DNA of 64,000 bases from Rhinopomastus cyanomelas (GCA_013400115.1 VXBP01002706.1:124001-188000), one strand, 5' to 3'. Numbered from the stretch's first letter, positions 11,782-24,087 are shown. Numbers and translations are program-made. Notes: generated by a model not told the origin, from the sequence alone.

Positions 11782-14700
11782 AGACACTAGGAATGTGACT
11801 TGCTGTGTCTCTTCTCCTGTCTCTAATATCTGCTCTACCACGTAAACCAAAGATCTCTGAGACTGTTGTAACTGTCACAGAACTTTCCCATTTCAAAACC
11901 AAATCACCTCTCTGAGCCTGGGACTGTGGTAGGAATTCTGTACATTCATGACTTGGGGAGATGCTTAAGCTGCTAAACTTTACCTGCCTATAGTGCAGTC
12001 ATCAGAAACTTGCCAAGCATGCAAACATCTTGGAAGCATCCAACAGCCAGTGTATCTTAACTAATTTGTCTCTTCATTTTTCTGAATTGTGTTTTCAGTA
12101 CCTTCAACCACATAGTAATTTCAAAGTACTGAGATGAGAACGACTCCCATGTTTTTATTCACAGATTATAGTGTGGCTTTTATCTTCAGTTCTGGTGGTT
12201 TTTTTCATCTGGGTAGAATACAACAAGCCCTAAATCATCTTACAAAATAGAATGATTGTAAGAAAAGACATAGCAGCATCCTTTTCCTCTTTAGAGAAAA
12301 AACACAATCTCCACCTCCAGTGCATCACAGACCTCAACAAGGATCTGCAGGACTTCCATCACATCATGGACCTCACCAGGAGTGTGCAGAAACAGCCTCA
12401 ATTTTGTGAGGGTCACTCACTAAAGGGCAGAGTACAACAGAATATTCCAGCTACACACACTGTGATGGGTTCAGCTAGACAGTTCCTCTTCCCTGTCACA
12501 CACTGTCCCTTCTGGGAGGCCAGTTCAGCTGGCCTGTCTCTTCTTTCTCAGGACCCTGAAGAACATATGCTTTAGTGTTCATTTTAACCTGCTAGAATGC
12601 AAAAGCTTCAGGATATTCTTTCTTTTGTATCAGTCTTCCTGTGCAAGACACCAGGAAGAGCCACTTGCAAACCTCTGTGGTCAGGGCTGATGTGACAAAG
12701 GGTAAATTAAAGCCTTTAGGAAGCAGAGGCTTTGGTTCCCCTGAGGTACGCCTTCACATGAATGCGAGTGAGAAGAAAAGGGAGCTATTAATTGGCATCC
12801 ACAAAAGCCTAATGAAATAGTCAGACTAGAACCTGCCAGGTTCTGGCCTGCAAGGTATTTTCCAGTAGTATTAATTTGTCTCAAAGCAGACAAACATCAA
12901 AAATCTCCACATTTCCTACCAGCTGAAGGCCTCAGTTTCACAGCTGCCACACAGAAGGGATTTTTTTCTTAGCTTTACTCTTTAAAGGACAAGCGATTTC
13001 AAAACGCAGACACAGGGGATCACTGCAGGTCCACAAACGTGACGTGGATCCACAGGTCCTCAATTCCACAGCAGACCTCTCATGCAGGCTGTCTAAGGAA
13101 AGCTGCTCACAAAGCAGGACCCTTGGCAATTTAGCTCTAACGGAAGTTGCATCTTACTTTGATTTCAGTGCAAGTCTGCCAAACCTAAAGCAATTAAACA
13201 TTCAGAGTTCAACAGACTACTATATCTGACTCAATGATGCTCACCTGAACATCTGCCACGAGCCCCACCTCAGATGCCTTCCAACAGTGCCATCAATGAA
13301 AACTGATCAGTAACAAGGGACACGGAGGAGAGCTGAGATAAATCCAGCTCAGTGTAAAAGGCTGAAGTCAAAACCTGATAAACATCAGTGTCAAGAGGCC
13401 CTCGCTCACACACAGATGCATTTGGCTCACTGCAATGTAACTCAAGTTGGGAACAATGTTCTCCTTGGAGATGGAACATGACCTTTGATTGATTCAAACT
13501 AAATATATAAAGCTGTTCTATATTCAACCCAGCATTCACACACGAGCTTAACATACTTTAACATACACAGCTTGGCTTGACACTTCAAGTGAGTTGCTGT
13601 GGTGGCTCCATGTAGACATGATTAAAGGCTTTTAACTACAACCTCTAACAATATCCAGGGGAAAATGGGGAACAGGAAAAGGCAGTGCCTGTTGCTGGTT
13701 GCATATTCAACTGACGAGAGAACTAAGCACTTCCAAAGATGCTTTCAGAATATCTTACGAATCTAACTCCCACTCTACAACACAGAGAGGCCCTGTTTTC
13801 CTCTTGGTTTGCTGCATTTTTAGGTCATTTCAAACAAAATTAAAAAGAATCACGAATCAAATGGTTCTGTACACAGCACTGCACACTATCAGCACCGACA
13901 CACTTCAGCACTGGGGTGCTGATGAAATCTCTCTCTAAAATTCACCTGCTGGCCCAGCCAACACCTAGGAAAAGAAGACTAGTCCAAACAGACCACCAGA
14001 GCTTACTGCTGCAGAAACTTTACATTATGCCAGTTGATTTTTTGCAAAAGGCTGTAAAGATCATTAAAACAGAAGCTGTGAGTTCCAATCACCTATCGCT
14101 GTGAGTTCCAATCCTCCTCTCCGTACCAACTGCAGGTGACCTCCTCTTGTAACTAAAGAAATGTTTATCTCCCTAATCCTTGGGACACTAATCCCTACAT
14201 TAAAAAGTGATAGCACCCGCTCTTATCAGTCTAATGAAGCACCGTGAGAATTAAGATAGTTGATGATAAAGCTTTGCCATAAGGTGCTAAGTAGAACAGG
14301 TCAGATAAAGCGAACATTTGACAAACACTGGCAGCATTCCTCTTCATCAACAGATGGGAGCCCTTAAAAATACTATTATCGTAAGCTGTGTGAAAGTAAG
14401 CAGCAAAAAGTACCTGTAGTCAGGGTGGAAGCTGCTTTGATTGGAAAGATGCATCATGTGTTAGGTTTCCTAATTAAAAACAAGGTAACTCATAATTTAA
14501 GACATTTTAGTGCAAACTGAGTAATTAAAAAAAGTTCATCTCAAACATGCAGCTTCTAAAAACCTGCTAAGAAGGTTATTTAAACAGTAAAAGGGATGTG
14601 AAGGAGTCACTGACAGAGAAAACACCCATGCTGGAAGTATTTAGAGAACACTCCTCTTCCTCTCCTCTTCCACTAGTCATACAAGTTTGGTGAGAAATTA

Positions 14701-15107
14701 CATTCAACGCAAACCTTTTGTGAAGCAAAACATCTGCACAAGCCCTACACCAGCCAAGCGGGGCTCTTAGTCAGCCCAAGTCTAGTTTTCACATGACCAG
14801 GTACCATCTTTCATTTAGGGCCATCATGCCTTCTCTGCAGCTATTTTTACAAACATTCAATTTAATTCCAGTTAACACCAGTTAAGCAAAACCTACAAAA
14901 CCAGTGGCACCTACTGAGGTGAAATTAGAAGAGCACACACCAACCTGGGATTTCACAGACAGTGCTGGTTCAACAGCTACGGAGATTAAGTTGGGTTATT
15001 TGTTCCTCGCATATTCTCTTTCGCATCTTCACTGTGCTCAACTCTGACCTAGCAGGCAACATACTTTTATCTCTTTAAAAACCCAAGCAAACCACAGTGA
15101 ATGTCCA
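11782..15107. other. unique sequence, no gene recognised
   Basis: The longest repeat-free block in the left third of the window. Reading frames here are short and show no known domain. A 107-residue frame at 12,252 (plus) has no recognisable feature. No CpG island is present. Confidence 0.6.
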
Positions 15108-15486
15108 GGTGAAAAGTCCAGAGGAGGAGGCTGACAGGAGACCTTACTGCTGTCTATAGCTATCTGAAAGGAGGGTGTCGAGAGGTGGGGGTTGATCTCT
15201 TGTCACAAGAAACAAGGGCTAGGACAGGAGGAAATGGCCTCAAGCCACACCAGGGGAAGTTTAGGTTGCACGTCAGAAAAATATTCTTTGTTGAAAGGGT
15301 CCTCAGACCTTGGAACAGGCTGCCCAGGGAGGGGGTTGAATTGCCATCCCTGGACATGTTTCACAGTTGTGGACATGTAGAGCTCAGGTACAGGGTTTAG
15401 CAGTGGTCTAGTGACAGTTAGGTTCATGGCTGGACTCAATGGTATTGAAGGTCTTCTCCAACCTAAACGATTCTGTGATTCTATGA
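15108..15486 (+). mobile_element. CR1 LINE 3' fragment
   Basis: Plus-oriented, from AGGTGAAAAGTCCAGAGGAG through GAAATGGCCTCAAGCCACAC to CGATTCTGTGATTCTATGA. Confidence 0.9.
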
Positions 15487-16282
15487 AATCCTGCATAACT
15501 CAGGCCAACACAAGCTCTGCAAATCGGCATCGCCTGACTCAGTAACTGCTGTTTAAGCAACACCAGAAAATGAAGCAATACCATTTACACCCAATAGCTT
15601 AAGAAACGCTGCTACACATAGGCAATTACATTGAATACATCCCTACTAGATATAGGACTAATGAATTCATATTACTTCTTGCTTCATGTGTCATTAACAC
15701 CTAATGGAATGTTTAAAGGTGTTTACAAGTCCACAGTAATAATGGATCACTCTTAATTAACACACAGTAAAAATTTCATGATAGTCTGGTGGAAGAAGGT
15801 TGTTACAGAGATTTGCTCCATATCTCAGTCACAACCGGTCCCCTCTTATCCCTCTACAAAGCAGAGAACAAGCAGATTACAGGTGGAAGAAACCAAAATA
15901 CAGGCTCAGCTATACAACATGAAGAGGTCATTAAGAAAGAAGCACACATTTTCCTTCTAATAATGATTGAAATCCAGAGTGGAAGCTGTGTTTAAAACCA
16001 CCGCACTGTCTGAAGATGCTGGAAATTAAAGACAAAGCATGGTAGCCTTGTTCTGGCACATGCTGGATAATAGCAGGCAGATGAGTCAACTCTTATTGTA
16101 GAATCTTTAGTTAAAAAATGAGAGTTTATCCAAAAGAGAAACACTGGTTTTTCCAGTCTCCTCTCAATGTGGGAGAGCTTTTAGATTTTACTTTATTAAG
16201 CATTATCATTGGTTCTAACGGAATTTTGTACTGTCCTCTAAAACCATGACCTAAATACATCCAGTGGTCAAAGACAATGATG
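15487..16282. other. unique AT-rich sequence, no gene recognised
   Basis: No repeat or exon-like segment was recognised in this 0.8-kb interval. Confidence 0.55.
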
Positions 16283-16350
16283 GAATCATAGAATGGTTTA
16301 GGTTAGAAGGGACTTCAAGGATGATCTAGTTCCAACCCTAGTTGGAACAT
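16283..16350 (-). mobile_element. short CR1 3' end
   Basis: Minus-oriented: GAATCATAGAATGGTTTAGG, then TTAGAAGGGACTTCAAGGAT. The element stops after about 70 bp, with a small local duplication of the CTAGTTCC segment at its inner end. Confidence 0.75.
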
Positions 16351-17295
16351 CTAGTTCCATTTGACTTCAAGATATTTATCATACACTCACAAAAGGCTCA
16401 TCCTCCATAAAAGCCAGAACATCTCTTAGAGACGATTTCGGAACACAGGAACAAATGCAAACAGTGAATACAAAATCAAATGGAATTCTCCTAGCTTGCT
16501 TTCACAGGTTCAACACTGCAGCTACGTTAGTTAGTTAGTCTCAGTTTTCAACAAAAAGGGAACCAGGGTGTGCAGTGTGGAAGAAATCAAGAGCCACAGG
16601 AGATGGAAACATAATGAAATTCCTGCAGACACTTCATCAACCCACTCCCTTCTTACGTGCAGCATCTGGGCAGTCTGTCTTTTCTAGGAGGTGCTGTCCT
16701 GCCTTTTAGAACTAATCCTAACAATGTGCCAGTTTAACAAGGCGGGTACAATGTCCACCACTCTTGCCACTTGTATTCCCTGTCCTATAGACAGGTGTTG
16801 GTGTCAACACAGATAAAACTTTGCAGAGGTTCCTGTACAACTGTCAAAACACTCTCGTCCGTCCTTTCCACCGCAAACAGCATTAAACAACTTCAGTATT
16901 TCCTTTTACCATCTCATCTTAGTGAAACCAAATGAAACCAAAAGTAGGTGCCACTATTTTAGAGACTAAAACTAACTCCTTTTCAAGAGCAAAACCCCTC
17001 TTTGAGAGCAAAACCCCTTTTTAAGATGAATCCTTCTCCAAAAATTGTACAATATACAACTGAAACACTGAGGTACTGAACACAGGCATTTCTAATTTTA
17101 GCCATGTGCAAAAAACTCCTCTTAAAAGTATTTTTGATTTTTAAAAAAATATTTGCAGTCCTGCCTACCAACCAAATGTCTATTTATAAATTTGTCTATA
17201 GAGGATTAATGCTTTTTTGGCTGGGTACTGGAGAGACTAAAGCCTGGGAAAAATGCTGAAAATGTTCATGCTTTAAACGGCTGAAATCACTGCAG

Positions 17296-17890
17296 AGTTG
17301 TTCAGGTTGAAAAAGACCTTCAAGTCTATAAAGCCTGAACATTAACCCAGCTGACCCAAGGCCACCGCTAAGCCCTGTCTCTGAGCTCCACATCTCCTCA
17401 ACCATGACACACGGCCAGGGACAACAATTCAACTCCTTCCCTGGGCAGCCCGTTCCAAGGCCTAAGGACCCTTTCTAGGAAGTAGTTTTTCTTCATGGGC
17501 AACCTAACCTTCCCCTGGGGCAGCTTGAGGCCATTTCCTCTTGTCCTGTCACTTGCTCCTTGGGAGAAAAGACCAACTCCCACTTCTCTCCAACCTCCTT
17601 CCAGGCAGTTGCAGACAGCAGCAGGGTCTCCTCTTAGCCTCCTTTTCTCCAGACTAACTAGCCTCAGCTTCCTCAGCTGCTCCTCACAGGGTTTGTTCTC
17701 TAGACCCTTCCCCAAGTTTGTTGACCTTCTTTGGACTTGCTCCCGCCCCTAAATGTCTTTGTACTGAGGGGTTTGAGGTTTGGCCTCACCAGTGCCCAAT
17801 ACAGAGGAGCAATCACTTCCCTAGTCCTGTTGGTCATACTATTTCTGATACAAGCTAGGATGCCTCTGGCCTTCTTGGAGGGCTGGGCAC
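17296..17890 (-). mobile_element. CR1 LINE fragment, left part of an interrupted copy
   Basis: Minus-oriented from its 3' end (GTTGAAAAAGACCTTCAAGT) up to the ORF2 segment encoding AKKA(N)GIL, at GCCTTCTTGGAGGGCTGGGC. The same minus copy seems to resume at 18,177, with an oppositely oriented CR1 segment between. Confidence 0.85.
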
Positions 17891-18175
17891 AGAGAAACCA
17901 GATGAGGTTCAACGGGGACAAGTGCAGAGTCCTGCATCTGGGGAGGAATAACAAACTCCACCAGTACAGGCTGGGAGGTGATCTACTGGAAAGCAGTCCT
18001 GTGGAGAGGGACCTGGGGGTCCTGGTGGACAACAGGTTAACCATGGCACAGCAATGTGCCCTGGTGGCCAAGAAGGCCAATGGGATCCTGGGGTGTATTA
18101 GGAGGAGTGTGTCCAGCAGATTGAGGGAAGTTCTTCTCCCCCTCTACTCTGCCCTGGTGAGGCCTCATCTTGAGT
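17882..18175 (+). mobile_element. CR1 LINE ORF2 segment in opposite orientation
   Basis: A plus-oriented ORF2 segment (RFNGDKCRVLHLGRNN, LGVLVDNRLTMAQQCALVAK, then SALVRPHLE) cut off at both ends inside a minus-oriented CR1. It joins the left copy at a shared GCTGGGCACA and ends at a single N (18,176). Either an insertion or inversion, or an assembly chimera. Confidence 0.8.
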
Positions 18176-18176
18176 N

Positions 18177-18240
18177 CACTGCTGGCCACATTTAGCCAAT
18201 GATCAATCAACACCCCCAGGTCTCTTTCTGTCCATGTTCA
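18177..18240 (-). mobile_element. CR1 LINE fragment, right part of the interrupted copy
   Basis: CACTGCTGGCCACATTTAGC followed by ACACCCCCAGGTCTCTTTCT is the minus-strand CR1 segment expected just upstream of the left copy's inner end. Confidence 0.65.
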
Positions 18241-19729
18241 GTTCAGAACACAACTAAGCTTGCTCAATCAGTTGTAAGACCGAACATTTAATTCAAGACA
18301 AATAAATATATCCTGTTCCTATGGGAAAGCCACTCTACCTCTAGTGGAAAACTGCCTCAGCTTCGTGTGTGCCTGATTTTTGAACCGTTATCTGGCGTCA
18401 TGGATTCTGTTACACCTGCAACTCTACCTATCCCATTGCAAAACCCAAACACCATGGTGTGGGCCAGAGCCACCCACCACAATGTTACATGGAGCTAGCA
18501 GTGGTTGTTTATTTTTCCCCTAACAGTAGATGCTGGCAAGCACCGACTTCCATTGTGATCTCAAGCGTCTAACAACATTTTCAGATGCTTTTCAGTTTTA
18601 GCAGATAATAGAACGTAAAATCACTACCATTGCCCAGCCTCTTTTGGTTAAACTCTTCTAACTCATCAGTTACTTTTATTGAACAAAAATGATCAATATT
18701 TCCATGAGAACACAGTTCCTTCAGCTTAGAGCATCCCGATTCCTGTGCTCCATGAGTTTCCAAACTCCAGCGCTAAGGATTTCTGATCAGCAACTCTGCA
18801 ACACACAGACATTAAAAATAAATGAAGGGTGTGGAGGTATCGCCTTCCCGGACCTCTCCCCACCACACGCACTTCCACCCCCAGTTTCTTTGCTGATTTT
18901 CGTGCAGATTTGTGCCAGACACTCGGCATCCTCATTAAGTGGTGTCTGGCAACCTGCCTAAGTTTTAGAGGGTTCTGGGAATGCCAGTGTATTAACCAGA
19001 GGGCTTTCTGCATGCTCTAGAGAGATTTTATTCGAGGAAAGTCAACCATTTGGCACAAAGGAAACTTCCTTCAAATCTAGGAAAGCTCTTCATTGGCAGG
19101 AAGAAGAGAAACTTCATTTAGATTCTTCTTAATGTCTGTCTCTTATCTGGATGAGAAGTTGGGTGTAGAGCAGGATCATCCAAACACGGTTTGAAAGGTC
19201 ACAGTGCTGTCTGTAGCAGCGTTTGAGAGAAAAGAACAACAAAGATGTGGCAGAACAGCAAGAAAATGATTCATTTTCTCTTGTCTCTTGTGACCAAAAT
19301 AATCTCAAATCAGGAAGATGAAATTTGCCCACTGTAATTCCAGGCGACAACGAAGAGCAACATGGGCACTCGCAGTCTTCCACTGCTTAACTACACAATG
19401 AGAAAAAGTGACTGGTAAAGCATATCTGCACTTAGCATTTTCCAAACATGCTGAATGAAGGCGTTCATTCCTGTGATGCATGTATTACATAAATATAGAC
19501 GATGGATGCAGAGATGCTCTGCCAGTGCGAAATCACGCGGAGATCACTGTTGCTCACCTGCAAACGTTCTTCCCACCGCAGTCCCCTTCCAACTCTTATC
19601 ACTCAACTGACAGCCTCAAAAGTCAGCAAATACAACTCCACTCTAAAATAAAAACCCTAATTCTCTTTCAAAAACAGGGTTTGGAAGAACAGAATTAAAA
19701 GAAAAGGGTCACTAGCTTTCTCTCACTGG
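18241..19729. other. unique sequence, no gene recognised
   Basis: No repeat was identified. Short overlapping reading frames on both strands at 18.7-19.0 kb have no recognisable domain or splice context. Confidence 0.5.
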
Positions 19730-19930
19730 AATCACAGACTGGGTTGCATTGGAAGGCACCTCAGAGATCACCTAGTCCCATCCTTCTGCCATGGGCAGTG
19801 ACTCCTCTGACCAGACTAGGTTGCTTAGAGCCCTATCCAACCTGGTCTCAAACCCTTCCAGGGATGGAGCAGCCACAATCTCTCTGGGCAACCTTTCAGA
19901 AAGGAATTTCTTCTTCAGATTTAACACTCT
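19730..19930 (-). mobile_element. CR1 LINE 3' fragment
   Basis: Minus-oriented, about 200 bp: AATCACAGACTGGGTTGCAT, then CCTTCTGCCATGGGCAGTGA and GGGATGGAGCAGCCACAATC. Confidence 0.88.
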
Positions 19931-21302
19931 GCCTGGGCAGCAGGTAGAAAAAGTTGAAGTACGCTGGGATAAAAGTGTCATTATTTCCTTCTGAGATGAT
20001 TTCTGCAGACTTACACAACTAGAGAAACTCAACCATCTGAAGAAGTTCTTCAGGTAATCTGTGATCATTTAAATATTACTATCCCTTATGATTAGAAATT
20101 GCTTCAAACTGACATTTACTTCAAATTTATCATCTTGGCTTGCAAAAAAACCCAACGTGCTGATTTCCTGACGGCAGCTCCAGAACGCTCAACACAGTCC
20201 CTTTACAATGACCAATTAGCACCTGAGAATAAGCAAGACTCCATTAAAATCAACTCAATTTAAACATTTTAGCGGATGTATTAGAAGTCTGGCAAGAAAG
20301 AAGATTATGTTTGGGGAGGGGAGGCAGGAAATTTTGAGCTATCTAGGCTGCCTTTGCTTAGATATCAACCTTCTAGGCAAGACGGCTCTTCTTAAAAATA
20401 GCTGTCAACTGAGAAAAGAAAATGTATATGTATGAATCAGTTCACTACGGGGTTGGATTCCCAGAAACTGATGCACCACTGTTCTGGCAGCAGTGCCTCT
20501 GACAAGCAGCTGATACTAGCTTGGTGCCATTGAAGAATTTCACGGTTACCACAGAACCAATCTGCAGAAAAATTCATCTCTAACTCCTAGAAGTATTTGT
20601 AGTCCGTAACCAGCAATTCTCTTGCAATGAGCCCTTTTAGACTATGAGAAACAAGACAGAAATGAAGCTTTTCCAAGACTACTCAGTTAAATGCAACAAC
20701 CACGTCTGCTGATGCAAGAGCTGCTGGGCAGGAAGGCACTTTCTAACACTTCATTTCTCTTAGAAATTACATTGAGTTAAATTACTTTTAAGTTGCCTAT
20801 TATTTCAACTTCTTTCTGGCACGTCATATCCTGAAAATACTCCAAATCCTTTTAGACAGCATCACTGAAATGCAACTAAGTTGTCAGTGGAGGGGTGAGA
20901 CACTAGACTGAGTATTGCAGGGCAGCTGTGAAAAAAGAACTGCACTTCGGTCAAGAAAATCAGAGGAAACGTCCACCCGCCCAACCACCCACCCCTGCCA
21001 AAACACTTAGTACCTTCAGTGTGTGGAAAACTAACAGCTCATCTTGTCAGGTCCAACCTTAAACAGCCTGTGCAGAGAAAACAACCTTATTGTTGCGGAT
21101 TTAAAAACTAAGCAGAATATCAAAGTTGCATTTGTGTGTTTTCTGCAGAAAGTGTGGGTGTGGAGAAAGTATTTGGGTTTTTTAAACCCATGACAGTTTT
21201 ATCTAAAACTCACAACGAGACAGGTTAGGTGTAAATTCTTAAATTCTAACTCATACACTGCTGTTCAGTAGTTCTGATCTGACCAAACATCAGTTATGCT
21301 TC
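19931..21302. other. unique sequence, no gene recognised
   Basis: AT-rich unique DNA with no repeat, CpG island or exon-like segment that I can support. Confidence 0.55.
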
Positions 21303-21722
21303 AATCATAGAACCATAAGGGATTGGAAGAGACCTGGAAAGATCATCTAGTCCAATCCCCCTTTCACATCAGGATCCCCTAGACCAAGTCACACTAGAAC
21401 ACATCCAGGTGGGTCTTAAACGTCTCCACTGAAGGAGACTCCACAACCTCCCTGGGCAGCCTGTTCCAGTGCTCTGTCACCCTCACTGGGAAGAAGCTCC
21501 TTCTCATATTGATGTGGAACCTTCTATGTTCCGGCTGACACCCATTGCCCCTTGTCCTACCACTAGATGACATTGAGAAGAGCCTGGCTCCATCCTCCTG
21601 ACACCCACCCTTCAAGTATTTATAGACGTTAACAATCTTGAATCCCAACTTCTTCCTACTTCCACAAGTTTTCTTAAAATAAACCTAAGATGCTGAAGAG
21701 CAAAATCAAACTCCATCAGTCA
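21303..21722 (-). mobile_element. CR1 LINE 3' fragment with a non-CR1 5' module
   Basis: Minus-oriented 3' part (21,303-21,632) is standard CR1 (VTEHWNRLPREVVESPSVET is readable). Upstream of NVYKYLKGG the sequence leaves the CR1 consensus and continues for about 85 bp (21,635-21,722) as a module also present at 45,984-46,071. Confidence 0.85.
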
Positions 21723-23099
21723 GACGCTGCCTGGTGCCTACAATATTTCAATTAACATAAACTAGTAGTCCAAGATACACTGTCTCACACTGCTAATTCT
21801 GTGCTAAGCATTTATCATCATTTAGGGCCACGCTGGCATCTGAACTTTCTGGAAGACACGGATGTGCCTTCGGTGTCTCGACAGCAATCTTCACAGACCC
21901 GAGTTGGAGCTGAATATCCAGCCATAAGCACAGACCATACAAAAAGATGCATTTTTACTTCTATGCAGAACTGCCCCGAGCTGATGCATTCCAGCTGAAG
22001 TTCTCCTCATGCTGAGGAGGAGATAGTGTTATGCATCACAGTAACAATACCTGGTGACACAACACCAGTACAGATATAGATGTTCAGAGTGCCATCGCTG
22101 CTTCAGCCAACATGGATGAGGGGCTGCTGCTTAGCCTTCATCCCACCACTGTGCTGGTTTTGCAGCAAAACTTGTCCTTTCAGTTCCAGCCACAAAGACA
22201 TAATATTTATATTCTCATTAGTGGAGCCATACACGTGTGCACCACACACACAGTGGTTTAACTCTACTCAACAGGGCATCATCATCTCCAGAGCATTGCA
22301 AAGAGCAGATTTCCCAAAACATTACCCTAGAAATGAAACTGGAAGGCATAATAAAAGTTTTGTCTAAGCAGCATACTCAGGGCTCAAAGAATGAAAACGA
22401 AAAGGCTCCTCCCAGAAAAGTGCATTAGGCAGCATCTTGTGTTCTATGCCTACCTACCACTAACTGCCCCTCAGGCTTTCTTACCAGCACAGTCTCTCTC
22501 ATTTTTAGCCGTCTCAGATGTACGATGGTGCACAAGCTTCACCTGTCAGGTTATATTGTGCACCTTCCTGGTTCACAAACTATTTACTGCAGGAGGGGGT
22601 TTTATTGCTAAGAAAATACAAACTGGAGGAGTTGTTTCGTCTTCTTGACAAGACGATGCTGATGTTTTAGGCTGGTATACTTTTATATCACCAAACACAC
22701 TATTTCTAGCACCAGACAAAATTATTCACTGTTGCCTTGCACAATCATCGCTGGCTACTCAGAAAAGCTTCTGAGAACCAAGTCCCACTAAAAGCTTCTA
22801 CTGTTCTGGGTGTTCAGACCGAACATGACAAAAGCTACTTTTGCATTTTGCCTGTTTCCTGTTCATTCTTTAGTGAACTGGACCCTAGCCCCAACGGTGA
22901 GTTGGGCTTCTCAGCACCGAACCCTACCTGCACTCCACTCCTTCCGTGAGGGAAAGCCTGGCACCGCCGAGCGGTCTGGGATGCGGTAACGCTCCCAGCT
23001 GCCGACAGCCACCGCTTAATAAACTTTTCTTTAAATTAAAATAAAAATCACTTAAGGGCACTCCTTTACCTAGGGGTCACCTGTGCTGCTCTGTCTTCC
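21723..23099. other. unique sequence leading to the CpG island
   Basis: No repeat was recognised. Small reading frames only. A minus-strand donor-like CTAG|GTAAAG lies near 23,070, but no paired acceptor could be supported. Confidence 0.5.
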
Positions 23100-23381
23100 T
23101 GGGAAAGTTGGGGAGGGCAAGACCACCTCTACCGCCCCTCAGGACAGGAATCCCCCAGGGCTGAACCCCCACAAGGGAGGAAACCCCCACCCCCAAACCT
23201 CAGGGCAGGACCCCACCCGGGTATCGTCCACCGCGCTGGTTCCATCAACTCGAGGCGAACCGAGACCGTCCAGACGCGGAGGTGGAATCGGGGTGGTCTC
23301 CCCGGGGCCAGCCCAGTCCCCGCTAACCTGTCACAGCCCCGACAGCCGCTCCCAGACCTTCAGCCGGAGCCTCTCCGCACT

Positions 23382-23391
23382 NNNNNNNNNN
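23382..23391. other. assembly gap (10 N)
   Basis: Ten Ns are flanked on each side by the same 16-bp sequence (GGAGCCTCTCCGCACT at 23,366-23,381 and 23,392-23,407). The gap is probably an unmerged contig overlap, not missing sequence. Confidence 0.95.
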
Positions 23392-23467
23392 GGAGCCTCT
23401 CCGCACTTTCCGCCGGCACTTGCCGAGCGCCCCCCGTCCTCGTGCCCGTTCCCCCGCACTCACTCAC

Positions 23468-23750
23468 CTCCCGCCGGCCCTCGCCGCTCCGGCCTCCTCC
23501 GGGACGTTCGGGGCGTCTGGCCGCCTCCCCCCGCCTGGCTCCGGCAGCCGCTGTGCGAGCGCTGGGGCTGCGCCTGCCGCCTCCAACTCATCCCCAGCCT
23601 CCTCTCCTCCTTCTCCACCTCCTTCTCCTCCTCCTCCTCCTACTCCCCCCGCCCCGCTCCGCTGGCTGCCGCCTGTCTGCGCCCAGTCTGGCTCCGGCGG
23701 GCGGGCGCGGGGCCGCCGGCGGGGGGGGGGGGGGGGGGGGCGCGGCGCCG

Positions 23751-23817
<67 letters not shown>

Positions 23818-23930
23818 TCTCCCCCACCCCGCCTCTCTCGGCCCACACTGACACCTGCCGGGCGGCGGGGCCGGGAGAAGCCGCTTCCCCAGCCCCAGCG
23901 CTGCGCCGGCTCCTCACTTTGAAACTACTT
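23468..23930 (-). other. probable first exon (mostly 5' UTR) of a minus-strand gene, possibly LDLRAD4
   Basis: Inside the CpG island the minus strand reads GGGAG|GTGAGTGAG, a near-perfect splice donor cutting after 23,468. The 5' limit near 23,930 is a guess at the start of transcription where GC content drops. An ATG at 23,591 is open to the donor (41 codons, Arg/Gly-rich), but it is more likely untranslated leader. The position downstream of, and co-oriented with, CEP192 matches human LDLRAD4, a TGF-beta signalling inhibitor with several alternative first exons. That name rests only on synteny, because no LDL-receptor class A or PPxY coding exon was found here. Confidence 0.4.
23721..23815. 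repeat. G20 - spacer - C65 homopolymer runs
   Basis: Twenty consecutive Gs (23,721-23,740) are followed by CGCGGCGCCG and then 65 consecutive Cs (23,751-23,815). The runs are complementary and could form a hairpin, or G-quadruplexes on either strand. Lengths of this kind are often wrong in short-read assemblies. Confidence 0.9.
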
Positions 23931-24087
23931 TTTTTCTAACATTTCAAAAAATGCTGCAAGACAAGAAAACCCCGTTCGCGGGCCCGGCGGGCAGGAACCG
24001 GGGCCTGTGTGCACTTGCAGCCACTGTCCATCCCATCGTCCCCAGAAACGCCATCAGCCTCCTCCACTCCCTGCAAACTTCCTGAGA

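Larger units (their letters stand above)
23100..24010. promoter_or_regulatory. CpG island, likely gene promoter
   Basis: A stretch of about 0.9 kb is dense in CG dinucleotides and very GC-rich inside an otherwise AT-rich window. That is the usual signature of a constitutive vertebrate promoter. It has no TATA box that I can place. The long proline-, arginine- and glycine-rich reading frames here are by-products of base composition. The strong minus-strand splice donor inside it suggests transcription toward lower coordinates. The island contains a 10-N gap and long G and C runs, so its exact length is unreliable. Confidence 0.75.

Noticed and set aside
23040..23120. Minus-strand donor CTAG|GTAAAG near 23,070 as the end of a second exon
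   Set aside because: No acceptor or open frame could be paired with it.
23083..23939. Reading frames of 109-279 codons in the CpG island, rich in Pro, Gly and Arg
   Set aside because: They overlap in several frames on both strands, cross the N gap and the C65 run, and follow from GC content alone.
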